Shown here: piece after piece, positions 26,408 through 34,407 of the stretch
How positions within the stretch are numbered: position 1 is the first letter of the stretch
How the letters are laid out: every line of letters begins with the position of its first letter
From: Cytophaga aurantiaca DSM 3654
GTDB taxonomy: Bacteria; Bacteroidota; Bacteroidia; Cytophagales; Cytophagaceae
Direction of reading: 5' to 3'
Assembly (NCBI RefSeq): GCF_000379725.1
Contig: NZ_KB903643.1
Coordinates: 1-64,000 of the forward strand
Length of the DNA stretch: 64,000 nt
Position numbers and translations under genes: made by a program
Notes under the pieces: generated by a model
Told to the model about the DNA's origin: nothing
Database searches by the model: none
Seen by the model: only the letters and a program-made list of their open reading frames with translations

Positions 26408-27766
26408 TTAAATGATTTCCATGTAGCGTTTTAATTCCCAATCGCTCACATGTTTTGAAAATTGTCTCCATTCCCATTCACGGGTTGCCGTGAAATGTTC
26501 TACAAATTCAGCACCAAATAATTCTTTTGCTATGTCAGACTTTTTCATGATCTGTGTGGCATCCATTAAATTGCCTGCAATACTGCCGTTTGATTTATTG
26601 CTGTATCCGTTTCCAGTTGTAGCTTGTACGTTCAATGACAGCTTATGTTTTATTCCATACAAGCCAGATGCTAATGAAGCTGCCATTGCCAGGTAAGGGT
26701 TTGTATCTGCACCCGAAACACGCTGTTCCAAACGGCATGCTTTATGCGAGTGATTTAACACACGCAGGGCAGTAGTACGGTTGTCAAATCCCCAGGTAAT
26801 CGTTGTGGGCGCCCATGCACCTTCTACCAAACGTTTGTAGCTATTCACTGTTGGGGCCAGCATTGGAACGATATGCGGTAAACAATACAATTGACCTGCC
26901 AGATATTGATTGAACAATTCACTCATATTATGTTCTGCGTTTGCATCATAAAATAAGTTTTTTGTTTTATCGGTGTTCCATAAACTCTGGTGAATATGGC
27001 CGCTGCAGCCCGGAAGCTTTTCACTGATCTTAGCCATGAATGTAGCTATGATTCCGTGTTTGTTTGCTATCTCTTTTACAGATGTTTTAAGCAATGCTGC
27101 ATTGTCGGCTGCTTTTAAAATTTCATCGTGAAAGTATGCTGCTTCATATACACCCGGACCTGTTTCCGTATGCAGTCCTTCGATCGGAATATTGAAGGCA
27201 CATAATAAATCGAACAGATCGTTGTAGTATGCATCTTCTAGGGAAGTACGAAGTATGGAATAACCAAACATGCCCGGTGTAAGCGGAGTTAGCTGATGAA
27301 AGTTTTTTTCTTCTAAGCTTTGTGGCGTTTCTTTAAAATTGAACCATTCGAATTCCTGTGCAAACGATGGTACAAAGCCCATTGACTTGCATTCGGAAGC
27401 TATCTTTTTTAAAAGTGTTCTCGGACAAACAGCCAGATCTGTTAGATCATTTTTTTTATAATCCGCAAGAAAGAATGGCGTATTGTTGTCCCATGGAATA
27501 ACGCGGAAGGTATCAAGATCTATGTGTGCAAGCTTATCGGGATAGCCGCTTTGCCAACCGGTTAGTTCAACATTATCGTAACAGGCATCTGCACTGTCCC
27601 AGCCAAAAACTACATCGCAAAAACCAATTCCATCTTTTAGACCTTCTAAAAATTTAGTAGTATGAATAAGTTTTCCTCTCAACACACCATCAATATCTGT
27701 AAAGGCAAATTTTATTTTATGAATTTCGTTGTTGTGTAAATAATCAACAATCTCTTTTTCAGTCAT
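26408..27766 (-). CDS. Glutamine synthetase family ligase (GlnA/PuuA-like)
   Basis: This 452-residue ATP-dependent ligase has the glutamine-synthetase fold. Seen are DIDGVLRGKL at the N-terminus, the metal-binding QEFEWF and HTETGPGVYEAAY, and the ATP-site GCSGHIHQSLW. The substrate segments SYKRLVEGAWAPTTITWG and NRTTALRV follow. The missing adenylylation-type tail and the divergent glutamate region place it among paralogues that glutamylate amines (PuuA, GlnT types) rather than housekeeping synthetase. It leads the kinase/phosphatase genes, so amine or polyamine modification is plausible. Substrate is unproved. Confidence 0.85.
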   Translation of the reverse strand: MTEKEIVDYLHNNEIHKIKFAFTDIDGVLRGKLIHTTKFLEGLKDGIGFCDVVFGWDSADACYDNVELTGWQSGYPDKLAHIDLDTFRVIPWDNNTPFFLADYKKNDLTDLAVCPRTLLKKIASECKSMGFVPSFAQEFEWFNFKETPQSLEEKNFHQLTPLTPGMFGYSILRTSLEDAYYNDLFDLLCAFNIPIEGLHTETGPGVYEAAYFHDEILKAADNAALLKTSVKEIANKHGIIATFMAKISEKLPGCSGHIHQSLWNTDKTKNLFYDANAEHNMSELFNQYLAGQLYCLPHIVPMLAPTVNSYKRLVEGAWAPTTITWGFDNRTTALRVLNHSHKACRLEQRVSGADTNPYLAMAASLASGLYGIKHKLSLNVQATTGNGYSNKSNGSIAGNLMDATQIMKKSDIAKELFGAEFVEHFTATREWEWRQFSKHVSDWELKRYMEII

Positions 27767-27888
27767 ACATGCTAAAGTTAAAAGGTGCGTGTAACTATTG
27801 ATTGATAAAATCTTTCATTCATACCCAATTTAGTATAAATTAAGGAAATTAAACACTATTTGGAGGGGCAAATTAGAACATAAAACAA

Positions 27889-27967
27889 TTCGTCGGACCA
27901 CAAAAAAGTGGTCTGACGAATGATGTTACTCAAGTGGTCAGACGGCTTTTTGTCCGTCCGACCACTT
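27889..27967. repeat. 32-bp palindromic repeat, copy 2, plus a related hairpin
   Basis: 27889-27920 repeats the 19054 palindrome with an A6 centre. 27932-27967 is a second hairpin (AAGTGGTC and GACCACTT arms) built from the same half-sites. Together they occupy the upstream region of the 27995 gene. Confidence 0.7.
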
Positions 27968-27994
27968 TGCAACTTATTTAATTATCGTAGATTT

Positions 27995-28432
27995 ATGAAA
28001 GCACAAAATTACTCAAACCACACGCGTTATTATACTCCGCATCATTTCGTTTTTTATCCTGTCGTGCTTACCTGTGCAGGGGTATCCGCGTATTTGGTGT
28101 TTCAGCAGGCAGGTAGTGCGCTTATATGGTTGGCTATTATGGGTTTGTTTCTATTACTTGCGGCCTTATCTTTTATGATGCGCCAGCATTATGCATTGAA
28201 CAATCAAAATAGGATTGTCCGGCTTGAAGTTTACTACAGGTATTTTGCCAGTACGAACAAACGATTGGATACGCTTGCAAAACCTTTGTCGTTTTCTCAG
28301 TTGGCGGCACTTCGTTTTGCTTCTGATGAAGAATTTGCAACACTCACGGATCGTGCCATACAGGAAGATTTATCCGCGGATGAGATTAAACGATCGATTA
28401 AAAATTGGAAGCCTGATTATATGCGGGCTTAA
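27995..28432 (+). CDS. Two-helix membrane protein, DUF6526-like
   Basis: This 145-residue protein starts at the ATG at 27995 (MKAQNYSNHTRYYTPHHF); an upstream in-frame ATG lies inside the palindromic repeats and is rejected. Two membrane helices are followed by a cytoplasmic tail with NQNRIVRLEVYYRYF, LAALRFASDEEF and IKRSIKNWKPDYMRA. This pattern recurs widely in Bacteroidota proteins of unknown function. Its stop overlaps the convergent SRPBCC gene stop. Confidence 0.78.
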   Translation: MKAQNYSNHTRYYTPHHFVFYPVVLTCAGVSAYLVFQQAGSALIWLAIMGLFLLLAALSFMMRQHYALNNQNRIVRLEVYYRYFASTNKRLDTLAKPLSFSQLAALRFASDEEFATLTDRAIQEDLSADEIKRSIKNWKPDYMRA

Positions 28433-28896
28433 TGTTGAGTTTTTGCCAGACGTTCTGCTTCTGTTTTAATTACCTCGTTTCGGTGTATTAAGAAGTTCCG
28501 CATGTATGTAGTCAGGAAGATTTGATTCACGAGTTTTCCTAAAATACCCAGAGGAGATTCAAACTGAAACACATCGATCATGCGCGTATAATTTTCTTCG
28601 ACTTCAAAAATATGCTCGTGTTTCATCGAAGCAAACGCACCCTGAACCATTTCATCTACAAAATAAACAGGTGCATTAAATGCAGTAATTTTACTGGTGA
28701 ATGTTTGCCAGACTCCCAGATGTTTAGCGCGCCAGGTAACAGATTCACCCATATCAATGAGTCCGCTCGTTTTGCCGGCAATAGCTGTTTCCCCCGTATG
28801 TTTGGTTGACTCCAAATGTATGTCAATGCTTCTTGAAACATCAAAACAAATTTCGATAGGGGCAAGGATGTTGGTTTCTAATCGAATGGTGGACAT
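28429..28896 (-). CDS. SRPBCC/START-like lipid- or ligand-binding protein
   Basis: This 155-residue protein has the helix-grip layout. It opens with RLETNILAPIEICFDVSRSIDIH, has GESVTWRAKHLGVWQTFTSKI and MVQGAFASMKHEHIFE in the beta sheet, and carries a long C-terminal helix. Family members bind hydrophobic ligands or act as cyclases; none of that can be specified here. It precedes, on the minus strand, a 3'-end overlap with the DUF6526-like gene. Confidence 0.82.
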   Translation of the reverse strand: MSTIRLETNILAPIEICFDVSRSIDIHLESTKHTGETAIAGKTSGLIDMGESVTWRAKHLGVWQTFTSKITAFNAPVYFVDEMVQGAFASMKHEHIFEVEENYTRMIDVFQFESPLGILGKLVNQIFLTTYMRNFLIHRNEVIKTEAERLAKTQH

Positions 28897-28902
28897 GACT
28901 TT

Positions 28903-29859
28903 TTATTTACGTGATAAACTATCGGCAAGCATCTGTGTATAGATTCTGCTTCCTATGTCGTTGGTATGAATCGGATCAGAAAAGCAGCGTGCTTCTTGCC
29001 ATGTTTTTGAAGCAGTAAAATCAATGTATCGAGCACCGTATTGTTCTTCCAGAAAGTGTACATACCTTGTATGGTATGTTCTGTCGAACAATGCCATGCT
29101 GTAATACGGTGCTGATACCAAAATGATCTGTATGTTATTTTCCTTCGCCAATTTTAATGTAGCTAATAAATATTTTTCAGCACGTGGGCCAATATATATA
29201 ATTCCGGGAGCAGCATATTTTTCACCCTTAAATGTGTGGTTTGTAATCAGCTGTTCTCCATTTGTTGTGTTGTATGGAATAGCTACCTGTTTATGTTCAG
29301 TAAAATAAGCAAGAGCAGAATCAACTTTAAAGTACTGATTAAATTCTGCGTAGCGGCTGAACGGCAGATAATCCCACAGATATAAATGCCAGCTGTCGGT
29401 GTAGTCTGCATATACATCACGCACATGTGCTTGTTGATAATACGGGAAAAAATCGAAGTGCTTCAATACAAGTGGTGTAAGTACTTCAATATCTTTTTTT
29501 GTATGTCTTCCTTTAAACAGATCCAAAGATAAGATCAATGATTTTGCGGTATTTCCATTTTTTAAATACTGCTGAAAAAGCAAATAGCTTTCTCCGTACG
29601 AAGAGCCTGATGTAGCAATATTCAGCGAAGAACTCTGCATGGATCGATCAAAATCCTGCATTGCAATCATGTTGGCCATTCTGGACGAACCTAGAAATAA
29701 ATAATCGACATGTTTGTCTTTTAATTCCATTGCCCATCTGACTTTCGTGCGTGAGCCGTAATACTTTTGCTGATACATATTCAGTATAGAGTACATACCA
29801 TAACTGATTAGAATCAGCATAGATACAAACAGACTTATTTTTATAACGAATGACTTCAT
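28903..29859 (-). CDS. SGNH-like envelope protein paired with MBOAT
   Basis: This 318-residue membrane-anchored protein has one N-terminal helix, then an SGNH-hydrolase-like domain. FLGSSRMANM gives the candidate nucleophile Ser, and DPIHTNDIGS near the C-terminus gives the Asp/His pair. It begins two bases after the MBOAT gene ends. Such pairs (AlgI/AlgX or DltB/DltD type) move acyl groups onto extracellular polymers. The polymer here is unknown; the nearby glycan locus is one candidate. Confidence 0.75.
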   Translation of the reverse strand: MKSFVIKISLFVSMLILISYGMYSILNMYQQKYYGSRTKVRWAMELKDKHVDYLFLGSSRMANMIAMQDFDRSMQSSSLNIATSGSSYGESYLLFQQYLKNGNTAKSLILSLDLFKGRHTKKDIEVLTPLVLKHFDFFPYYQQAHVRDVYADYTDSWHLYLWDYLPFSRYAEFNQYFKVDSALAYFTEHKQVAIPYNTTNGEQLITNHTFKGEKYAAPGIIYIGPRAEKYLLATLKLAKENNIQIILVSAPYYSMALFDRTYHTRYVHFLEEQYGARYIDFTASKTWQEARCFSDPIHTNDIGSRIYTQMLADSLSRK

Positions 29860-29861
29860 AA

Positions 29862-31280
29862 TTAAAATTGAAAGTAAATGAAATCACTGTTTTTATGAAA
29901 AGACATATTCATAAGTATGATAAAGGCAAGACAGATGTATACAGGCCAAGCTATCCATTGGCTGGGAAAATGGATGGGTTTAAATCCATCTTTTCTGAAA
30001 TAGATCCATTCTATGTTCAGTAAGAATATCAGCGGCAGTAAGATGCTTATTGGAAATACAGTTAAATAAGAAGTTGTGATGAATGAATTGCCAAATAAAT
30101 GTTTGATGTATGCCATTGCTTCTGTAAGGCTTGCTGCACGGAAAAAGATCCATGCAAAGCAAATGGCAACAAATACAAGAAACATCTGCAGGTAATCTGT
30201 TACAGAATAATTTTTTTCTTTCGAATCCATTTTTAAAAAAAGATACGGAATAAAATAAATGGCGTTCAATAATCCCCAGACGATGAATGTCCAGTTTGCG
30301 CCATGCCAAAAACCGGATACAAGAAAAATGATAAAGGTATTTCGTAAGGTAACAGCCATTCCTTTTTTATTTCCACCCAGTGGAATGTATACATAATCTT
30401 TGAACCACGTTGTAAGTGAAATGTGCCAGCGTCTCCAGAAGTCAGGAATGGAACGGGCAAAGTAAGGTGTTTTAAAATTGGTTGTTAATTCAATTCCAAA
30501 TAATTTACTGATGCCTAATGCCATGTCGGTATACCCGCTGAAGTCGCCATAGATCTGGAATGCAAAAAACACAACACCTAATAGGAGTTGCAATCCCGAA
30601 AGTGCTTCGTAATGAGCGAATGCATTATTTGCATAGTGTGCACACGTGTCGGCGATCACAACTTTTTTAAACAACCCCCAAAGTAATTGCTGTAAGCCTG
30701 CTGTTGCTTGTGCGTAATTAAATATTCGTACGTGTTGAAACTGAGGAATGAGATCTTTAGCCCGTTGTATGGGGCCTGCAACCAACTGCGGAAAGTAGCT
30801 CATGAAAGAGAGATAGACGATCGGATCTTTTGTAGCCTGAATGTGTTTGCGGTATACATCAACAATATAGCTGATGTTGTGAAAGGTATAGAAGCTGATT
30901 CCGATCGGTAAGATCCAGTGAAGCGTTATAAAATCAGCCTCGAAGCCAAGCTTGTGTATGAGTGTTTCGGTTGAGTCTATAAAGAAGTTCAGGTATTTAA
31001 ATGCTGCCAGAAACAATACATTAATAACTATGGAAAGCGTTAGCAAGCGCTTGCGGATGCGCTCTTCCGGCGTGCTATCCATCCACCAGCCAATACCGAA
31101 ACCAAGTAACGAACTGAAGGAAATTAAAAACAAGAAACGCCAATCCCACCAACCGTAAAACACATAACTGCTTACAAAAACAAATGCATTTTGAAGACGG
31201 ATATTTTTATTAAAGACAAACCAGTAGCCTATAAAAAAGAGTATTAAGAAAAAGGCAAACGGAATGGAATTAAAGAGCAT
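29862..31280 (-). CDS. MBOAT-family O-acyltransferase
   Basis: This 472-residue multi-pass protein is similar to AlgI/DltB/PatA. It shows the N-terminal YVFYGWWDWRFLFL, ILPIGISFYTFHNISYIVDVYR, FPQLVAGPIQRAKDLIPQ, and the core FWRRWHISLTTWFKDYVYIPLGG. The catalytic His lies in GFWHGANWTFIVWG. It would transfer acetyl or another acyl group across the inner membrane onto an extracytoplasmic acceptor, working with the SGNH-like protein encoded right behind it. Confidence 0.93.
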   Translation of the reverse strand: MLFNSIPFAFFLILFFIGYWFVFNKNIRLQNAFVFVSSYVFYGWWDWRFLFLISFSSLLGFGIGWWMDSTPEERIRKRLLTLSIVINVLFLAAFKYLNFFIDSTETLIHKLGFEADFITLHWILPIGISFYTFHNISYIVDVYRKHIQATKDPIVYLSFMSYFPQLVAGPIQRAKDLIPQFQHVRIFNYAQATAGLQQLLWGLFKKVVIADTCAHYANNAFAHYEALSGLQLLLGVVFFAFQIYGDFSGYTDMALGISKLFGIELTTNFKTPYFARSIPDFWRRWHISLTTWFKDYVYIPLGGNKKGMAVTLRNTFIIFLVSGFWHGANWTFIVWGLLNAIYFIPYLFLKMDSKEKNYSVTDYLQMFLVFVAICFAWIFFRAASLTEAMAYIKHLFGNSFITTSYLTVFPISILLPLIFLLNIEWIYFRKDGFKPIHFPSQWIAWPVYICLAFIILMNMSFHKNSDFIYFQF

Positions 31281-31489
31281 AATAAGGAAAGGCTTTCGGG
31301 TGTGAAGATACAGAAATATCCTGCAAGGTGTAAGCCTGTTTTCAGGATTGAAAGTTGGGATATAATTCTTTAAAACAGCTTTATAGGAGAAAAACGAAAA
31401 AGGAGCGAAAATCAGGAATCTTAATTTTACAAATGACTGATAGTAAGTTGTTAATATATAGTGTATTACTTGTATTCTGAGAGAATTTA

Positions 31490-31521
31490 TTTGCCAATCT
31501 CACTTTCTGTGAATACCTTTA
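31490..31521 (+). promoter_or_regulatory. Promoter of efp
   Basis: TTTG at 31490-31493 is followed after 20 bases by TACCTTTA at 31514-31521, one mismatch from TAnnTTTG. The box ends 35 bases before the start codon. Confidence 0.5.
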
Positions 31522-31556
31522 TAATCGCTTAAAAATTACAATATTAAAATTTATAT

Positions 31557-32120
31557 ATGGCTACTACTTCAGATATCTCAAAAGGATGTTTTTTCAAACA
31601 GGATGGTGAACTTCTAACAGTATTAAGTTACGATCACATTACGCCTGGAAAAGGCAATGCAATTTATTCTACAAAATGCCGCAATGTTAAAACCGGAAAA
31701 CAAAGTGAAGTTCGTTTCAGATCTGGCGAGAAGGTTGACATCGTTCGTGTAACAGTTGTAGAGATGCAATATTTATATGAAGAAGGCGATTCGTTGGTTT
31801 GTATGAATCAGGAAACGTTCGAACAAATTTCAATTCCTAAAGTAGCTTTTGGTGATGCAATCAAATTTGTAAAAGAAGAAATGATCTTATCGATTCGCTT
31901 CGACGACGAAGAGCAGCCGTTAGATGGCTTGCTTCCTAAGCATGTTGAATTGGAAGTAACGTATACGGAAAAAGGAATCAAAGGAGATTCTACTTCTAAA
32001 TCATTAAAACCTGCTGAAGTAGGAGATGGAGTAAAAGTTTCTGTTCCGTTATTTGTTGAAACGGGTGATAAAATCAGAATCAATACAGAGACGGGCGAAT
32101 ACGTTGAACGTGTGAAGTAA
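31557..32120 (+). CDS. efp: Elongation factor P
   Basis: This 187-residue translation factor relieves ribosome stalling at polyproline. All three OB/KOW domains are present. The modification-loop tip ITPGKGNAIYSTKCRN carries Lys32, the usual site of lysyl-type modification, and the C-terminal GDKIRINTETGEYVERVK is standard. No modification enzyme gene is adjacent. It is transcribed alone from its own promoter and ends at a strong terminator. Confidence 0.97.
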   Translation: MATTSDISKGCFFKQDGELLTVLSYDHITPGKGNAIYSTKCRNVKTGKQSEVRFRSGEKVDIVRVTVVEMQYLYEEGDSLVCMNQETFEQISIPKVAFGDAIKFVKEEMILSIRFDDEEQPLDGLLPKHVELEVTYTEKGIKGDSTSKSLKPAEVGDGVKVSVPLFVETGDKIRINTETGEYVERVK

Positions 32121-32139
32121 TTCTTAAAAAATAAATAAT

Positions 32140-32186
32140 AAAAAGAGAGGAGTGAAGTCGCTACGATTTCACTCCTCTCTTTTTTT
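32140..32186. terminator. efp terminator, shared with the convergent gene
   Basis: A stem of about 17 bp (core AGAGAGGAGTGAA/TTCACTCCTCTCT) is followed by a seven-T run. The right arm overlaps the last codons of the convergent membrane-protein gene. Confidence 0.85.
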
Positions 32187-32477
32187 AAGTAATATAAATG
32201 AAGTGATCCGCTCTGTTATAAATGCATAAAATAATCCATTAAACACTAGACCAGACAAAAACAGATACATGCGTCCATTTGTTATGAATTCCCATAAAAG
32301 CGTATGTGTGGGAAAACGTAAGATATAGAATAATTTAGCAAATATAATCCAAACAGGATTTGTTCCGATTGTGCCTTCATCTTCTGCAGCAGCTGCAATC
32401 AATGCTACAAAAATTAATATCCAGAAAAATAGTAACAGAAGAATAAATAAAACAACATTGAATTTTATATGTTTCAT
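32169..32477 (-). CDS. Small membrane protein, hypothetical
   Basis: This product of about 102 residues (start MKHIKFNVVLFILLLLFFW) has a hydrophobic N-terminal helix, an acidic loop (AEDEGTIG) and two further hydrophobic segments. The ATG at 32477 is preferred because an earlier in-frame ATG (32510) would overlap the upstream sorting-tail gene. It probably shares that gene's transcript. No family is recognised. Confidence 0.6.
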   Translation of the reverse strand: MKHIKFNVVLFILLLLFFWILIFVALIAAAAEDEGTIGTNPVWIIFAKLFYILRFPTHTLLWEFITNGRMYLFLSGLVFNGLFYAFITERITSFILLKKREE

Positions 32478-32496
32478 TTTTAATAATGAATTTTTT

Positions 32497-33276
32497 TTAT
32501 TGCTTGACAAACTTTATTGTTTCCCGTTCTCTGTCTCCAAGGAGCATAAAATAAAAACCAGCTTGTAATTCACTAATATCAACTACAGTTGTTTCATCAG
32601 TTAATACGCCCGTTCTTAGCTCCGTTCCGGAAATGTTTGTAATGCGATAGGTTTCGCCGATAAGACTTGGTTGTGTATTGATCGTAACCTGATCGCTTGC
32701 CGGGTTGGGATAAAAATTAATTACAGCAGAATTGTTTGCCTGCGTAATTGCTGTTGTATTACCGCAATCGATTCCCAGGAAATAGGTAAACGTCGTATTG
32801 GTGTATTTTTTAAAACCCTTACCAGTGGTTGGTATGCCATCGGTGAAAGTCATTGTTTTGTAATAGATAACATTGTCGTTTAGTGTCTTTGAATACGTAT
32901 GGCTACCATCTGCGCTGTATACCGCCATAATCCAGTAGTCTCCCACATCAAGAAAGGTAGGTGTAACGGCAAGAGAAATAATTCCTGATTTAACTGTTCC
33001 TGCAGCAGTTTCTGCAATGAGAGCTCCCACAGTATCAGCTTCACTTTTATACAAAGCCATTTTCACACTGCTTTGTGAATTTCTTCCAAGTAAATTTAAA
33101 GACTTTAGCGTACCTGCATTGGATAAAGTAAACTTAATACCCAATAAATAATTTTTATAAATAGGATCAGCCGGATTTGTATATCCTGTAGAACTTTCGT
33201 TTCCAATGTTGCAGTTTGTTGCAGCAAACGTAGAGATGGAAATTAAAAACAAGAATAAAAAGATACTGTTTTTCAT
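32497..33276 (-). CDS. Secreted protein with type A type IX sorting tail
   Basis: This 259-residue exported protein has a signal peptide ending near STFAA. A beta-sandwich-like domain of about 150 residues follows (YLLGIKFTLSNAGTLKSLNL, VGDYWIMAVYS). The C-terminal Por-secretion tail is clear: VINFYPNPASDQVTIN, then ISELQAGFYFMLL and IKFVKQ. It differs from the three CHU-type (type B) proteins in this window, so both cargo classes are present. Function of the passenger is unknown. Confidence 0.85.
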   Translation of the reverse strand: MKNSIFLFLFLISISTFAATNCNIGNESSTGYTNPADPIYKNYLLGIKFTLSNAGTLKSLNLLGRNSQSSVKMALYKSEADTVGALIAETAAGTVKSGIISLAVTPTFLDVGDYWIMAVYSADGSHTYSKTLNDNVIYYKTMTFTDGIPTTGKGFKKYTNTTFTYFLGIDCGNTTAITQANNSAVINFYPNPASDQVTINTQPSLIGETYRITNISGTELRTGVLTDETTVVDISELQAGFYFMLLGDRERETIKFVKQ

Positions 33277-33366
33277 TTTAAAAGGAGTTTACACACAAAG
33301 CTTAAATTGTGAAATTATATATAAATGTAGCAAACATTCATTGAAGTTTTAAGGATTAGAGAAATG

Positions 33367-33879
33367 TTATTGTCCGGTTAATAATTTCCTCATGCGGTCT
33401 TCTAAGTGCTCATTTTTGATTGCTAAGAAAAAACCAGATTGCCACGCTTGTGTTGCCAAAGCTTGCTTGCTGGTTGGTTGATCCCAGGGCGGATATACAC
33501 GGATCCCCCGCTTTCCTGATGAACCCTTTCTGCTTACAATACCTTTATCTGCTAAAATGGGTATTGGGAAAATAAATTGACCAATGTTCTCATCGCTTCT
33601 GACAGTGATAATAATAAAATCTATTCCATCGGAAACATCAAAAGGAGCAGTAATACCTTCTGCATTCCGTTTCCAGATAGTAACAAACTGTCCGATTTTA
33701 GTTGGTGTAATTTTAGAGCAACGATGTTCAATTTTATTTCCATTTAATTCATAAGAACAGGCAGCATATTCTGTACTTTCCGTATGCTGCTGGAAATTTT
33801 TAAACTCCAAACCACAAACATCATAGATCAGTTCTTTTGCAAGGAGCAGGTCGCTGTGAAGGGAGTTGGGTGATGTCAT
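33367..33879 (-). CDS. MepB family protein
   Basis: This 170-residue soluble protein shows the family pattern: YAACSYELNGNKIEHRCSKI, TPTKIGQFVTIWKRN, IDFIIITVR, GQFIFPIPILADKGIVS, and RGIRVYPPWDQP. The family takes its name from a gene of the staphylococcal mepRAB cluster, but its biochemical role is unknown. Here it stands without an efflux gene next to it. Confidence 0.85.
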   Translation of the reverse strand: MTSPNSLHSDLLLAKELIYDVCGLEFKNFQQHTESTEYAACSYELNGNKIEHRCSKITPTKIGQFVTIWKRNAEGITAPFDVSDGIDFIIITVRSDENIGQFIFPIPILADKGIVSRKGSSGKRGIRVYPPWDQPTSKQALATQAWQSGFFLAIKNEHLEDRMRKLLTGQ

Positions 33880-33898
33880 GGTTGGAAAAATTTTATTC

Positions 33899-34384
33899 TT
33901 AACTTATTATTTTGCCTTTGCATAAGACTACCAATTTTTCTGTGCACTCTTTTACTTTATTATAATAAATCAATAATGCTATTATATAGCCGACTAGCGA
34001 AAACCCTCCATATACTTTCCATCCAAAAGGGAACATTGCGCAATCCATTAGCCAATTAGTGGTAGCTAGGATAATAATAAGAGTTATATTAATTATAAAA
34101 ACACTCCACCAAAAAATACTCATTTCAGTCGAAAGATTGAAAGCCAGTTCTATTTCATTGAACTCATTTTTTTGAACAAGTATACCATTGATTTCTGGTC
34201 TCAATTGATTTTTCATTCCATAATCAAAGAGTTGATAAAGTCTGAATGAGTTTTCGGCAATGCTACCTTCGAATAAGGAAGAAGTGTTTTTTTCGTTATA
34301 AGGCTCTGTAACGTTGTGTAATCTTTTCCATATATCTTCTTTTGACATTTTACTTTTTATAGTTATACGCTTTTTAAAATTCAT
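33899..34384 (-). CDS. Hypothetical membrane protein, 161 aa
   Basis: The N-terminal half of about 85 residues is soluble and polar. It is followed by two hydrophobic segments (MSIFWWSVFIINITLIIILA and VYGGFSLVGYIIALLIYY) and a short basic tail. The gene sits 23 bp downstream of the alpha-2-macroglobulin gene on the same strand and could be its last operon member. No family is recognised. Confidence 0.65.
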   Translation of the reverse strand: MNFKKRITIKSKMSKEDIWKRLHNVTEPYNEKNTSSLFEGSIAENSFRLYQLFDYGMKNQLRPEINGILVQKNEFNEIELAFNLSTEMSIFWWSVFIINITLIIILATTNWLMDCAMFPFGWKVYGGFSLVGYIIALLIYYNKVKECTEKLVVLCKGKIIS

Positions 34385-34407
34385 GTTAAATAATTTTAAA
34401 TGCCATA

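Noticed and set aside
33367-33879. mepB as part of a mepRAB efflux operon
   Set aside because: No MarR-type regulator or MATE pump is beside it, so no efflux role is claimed.
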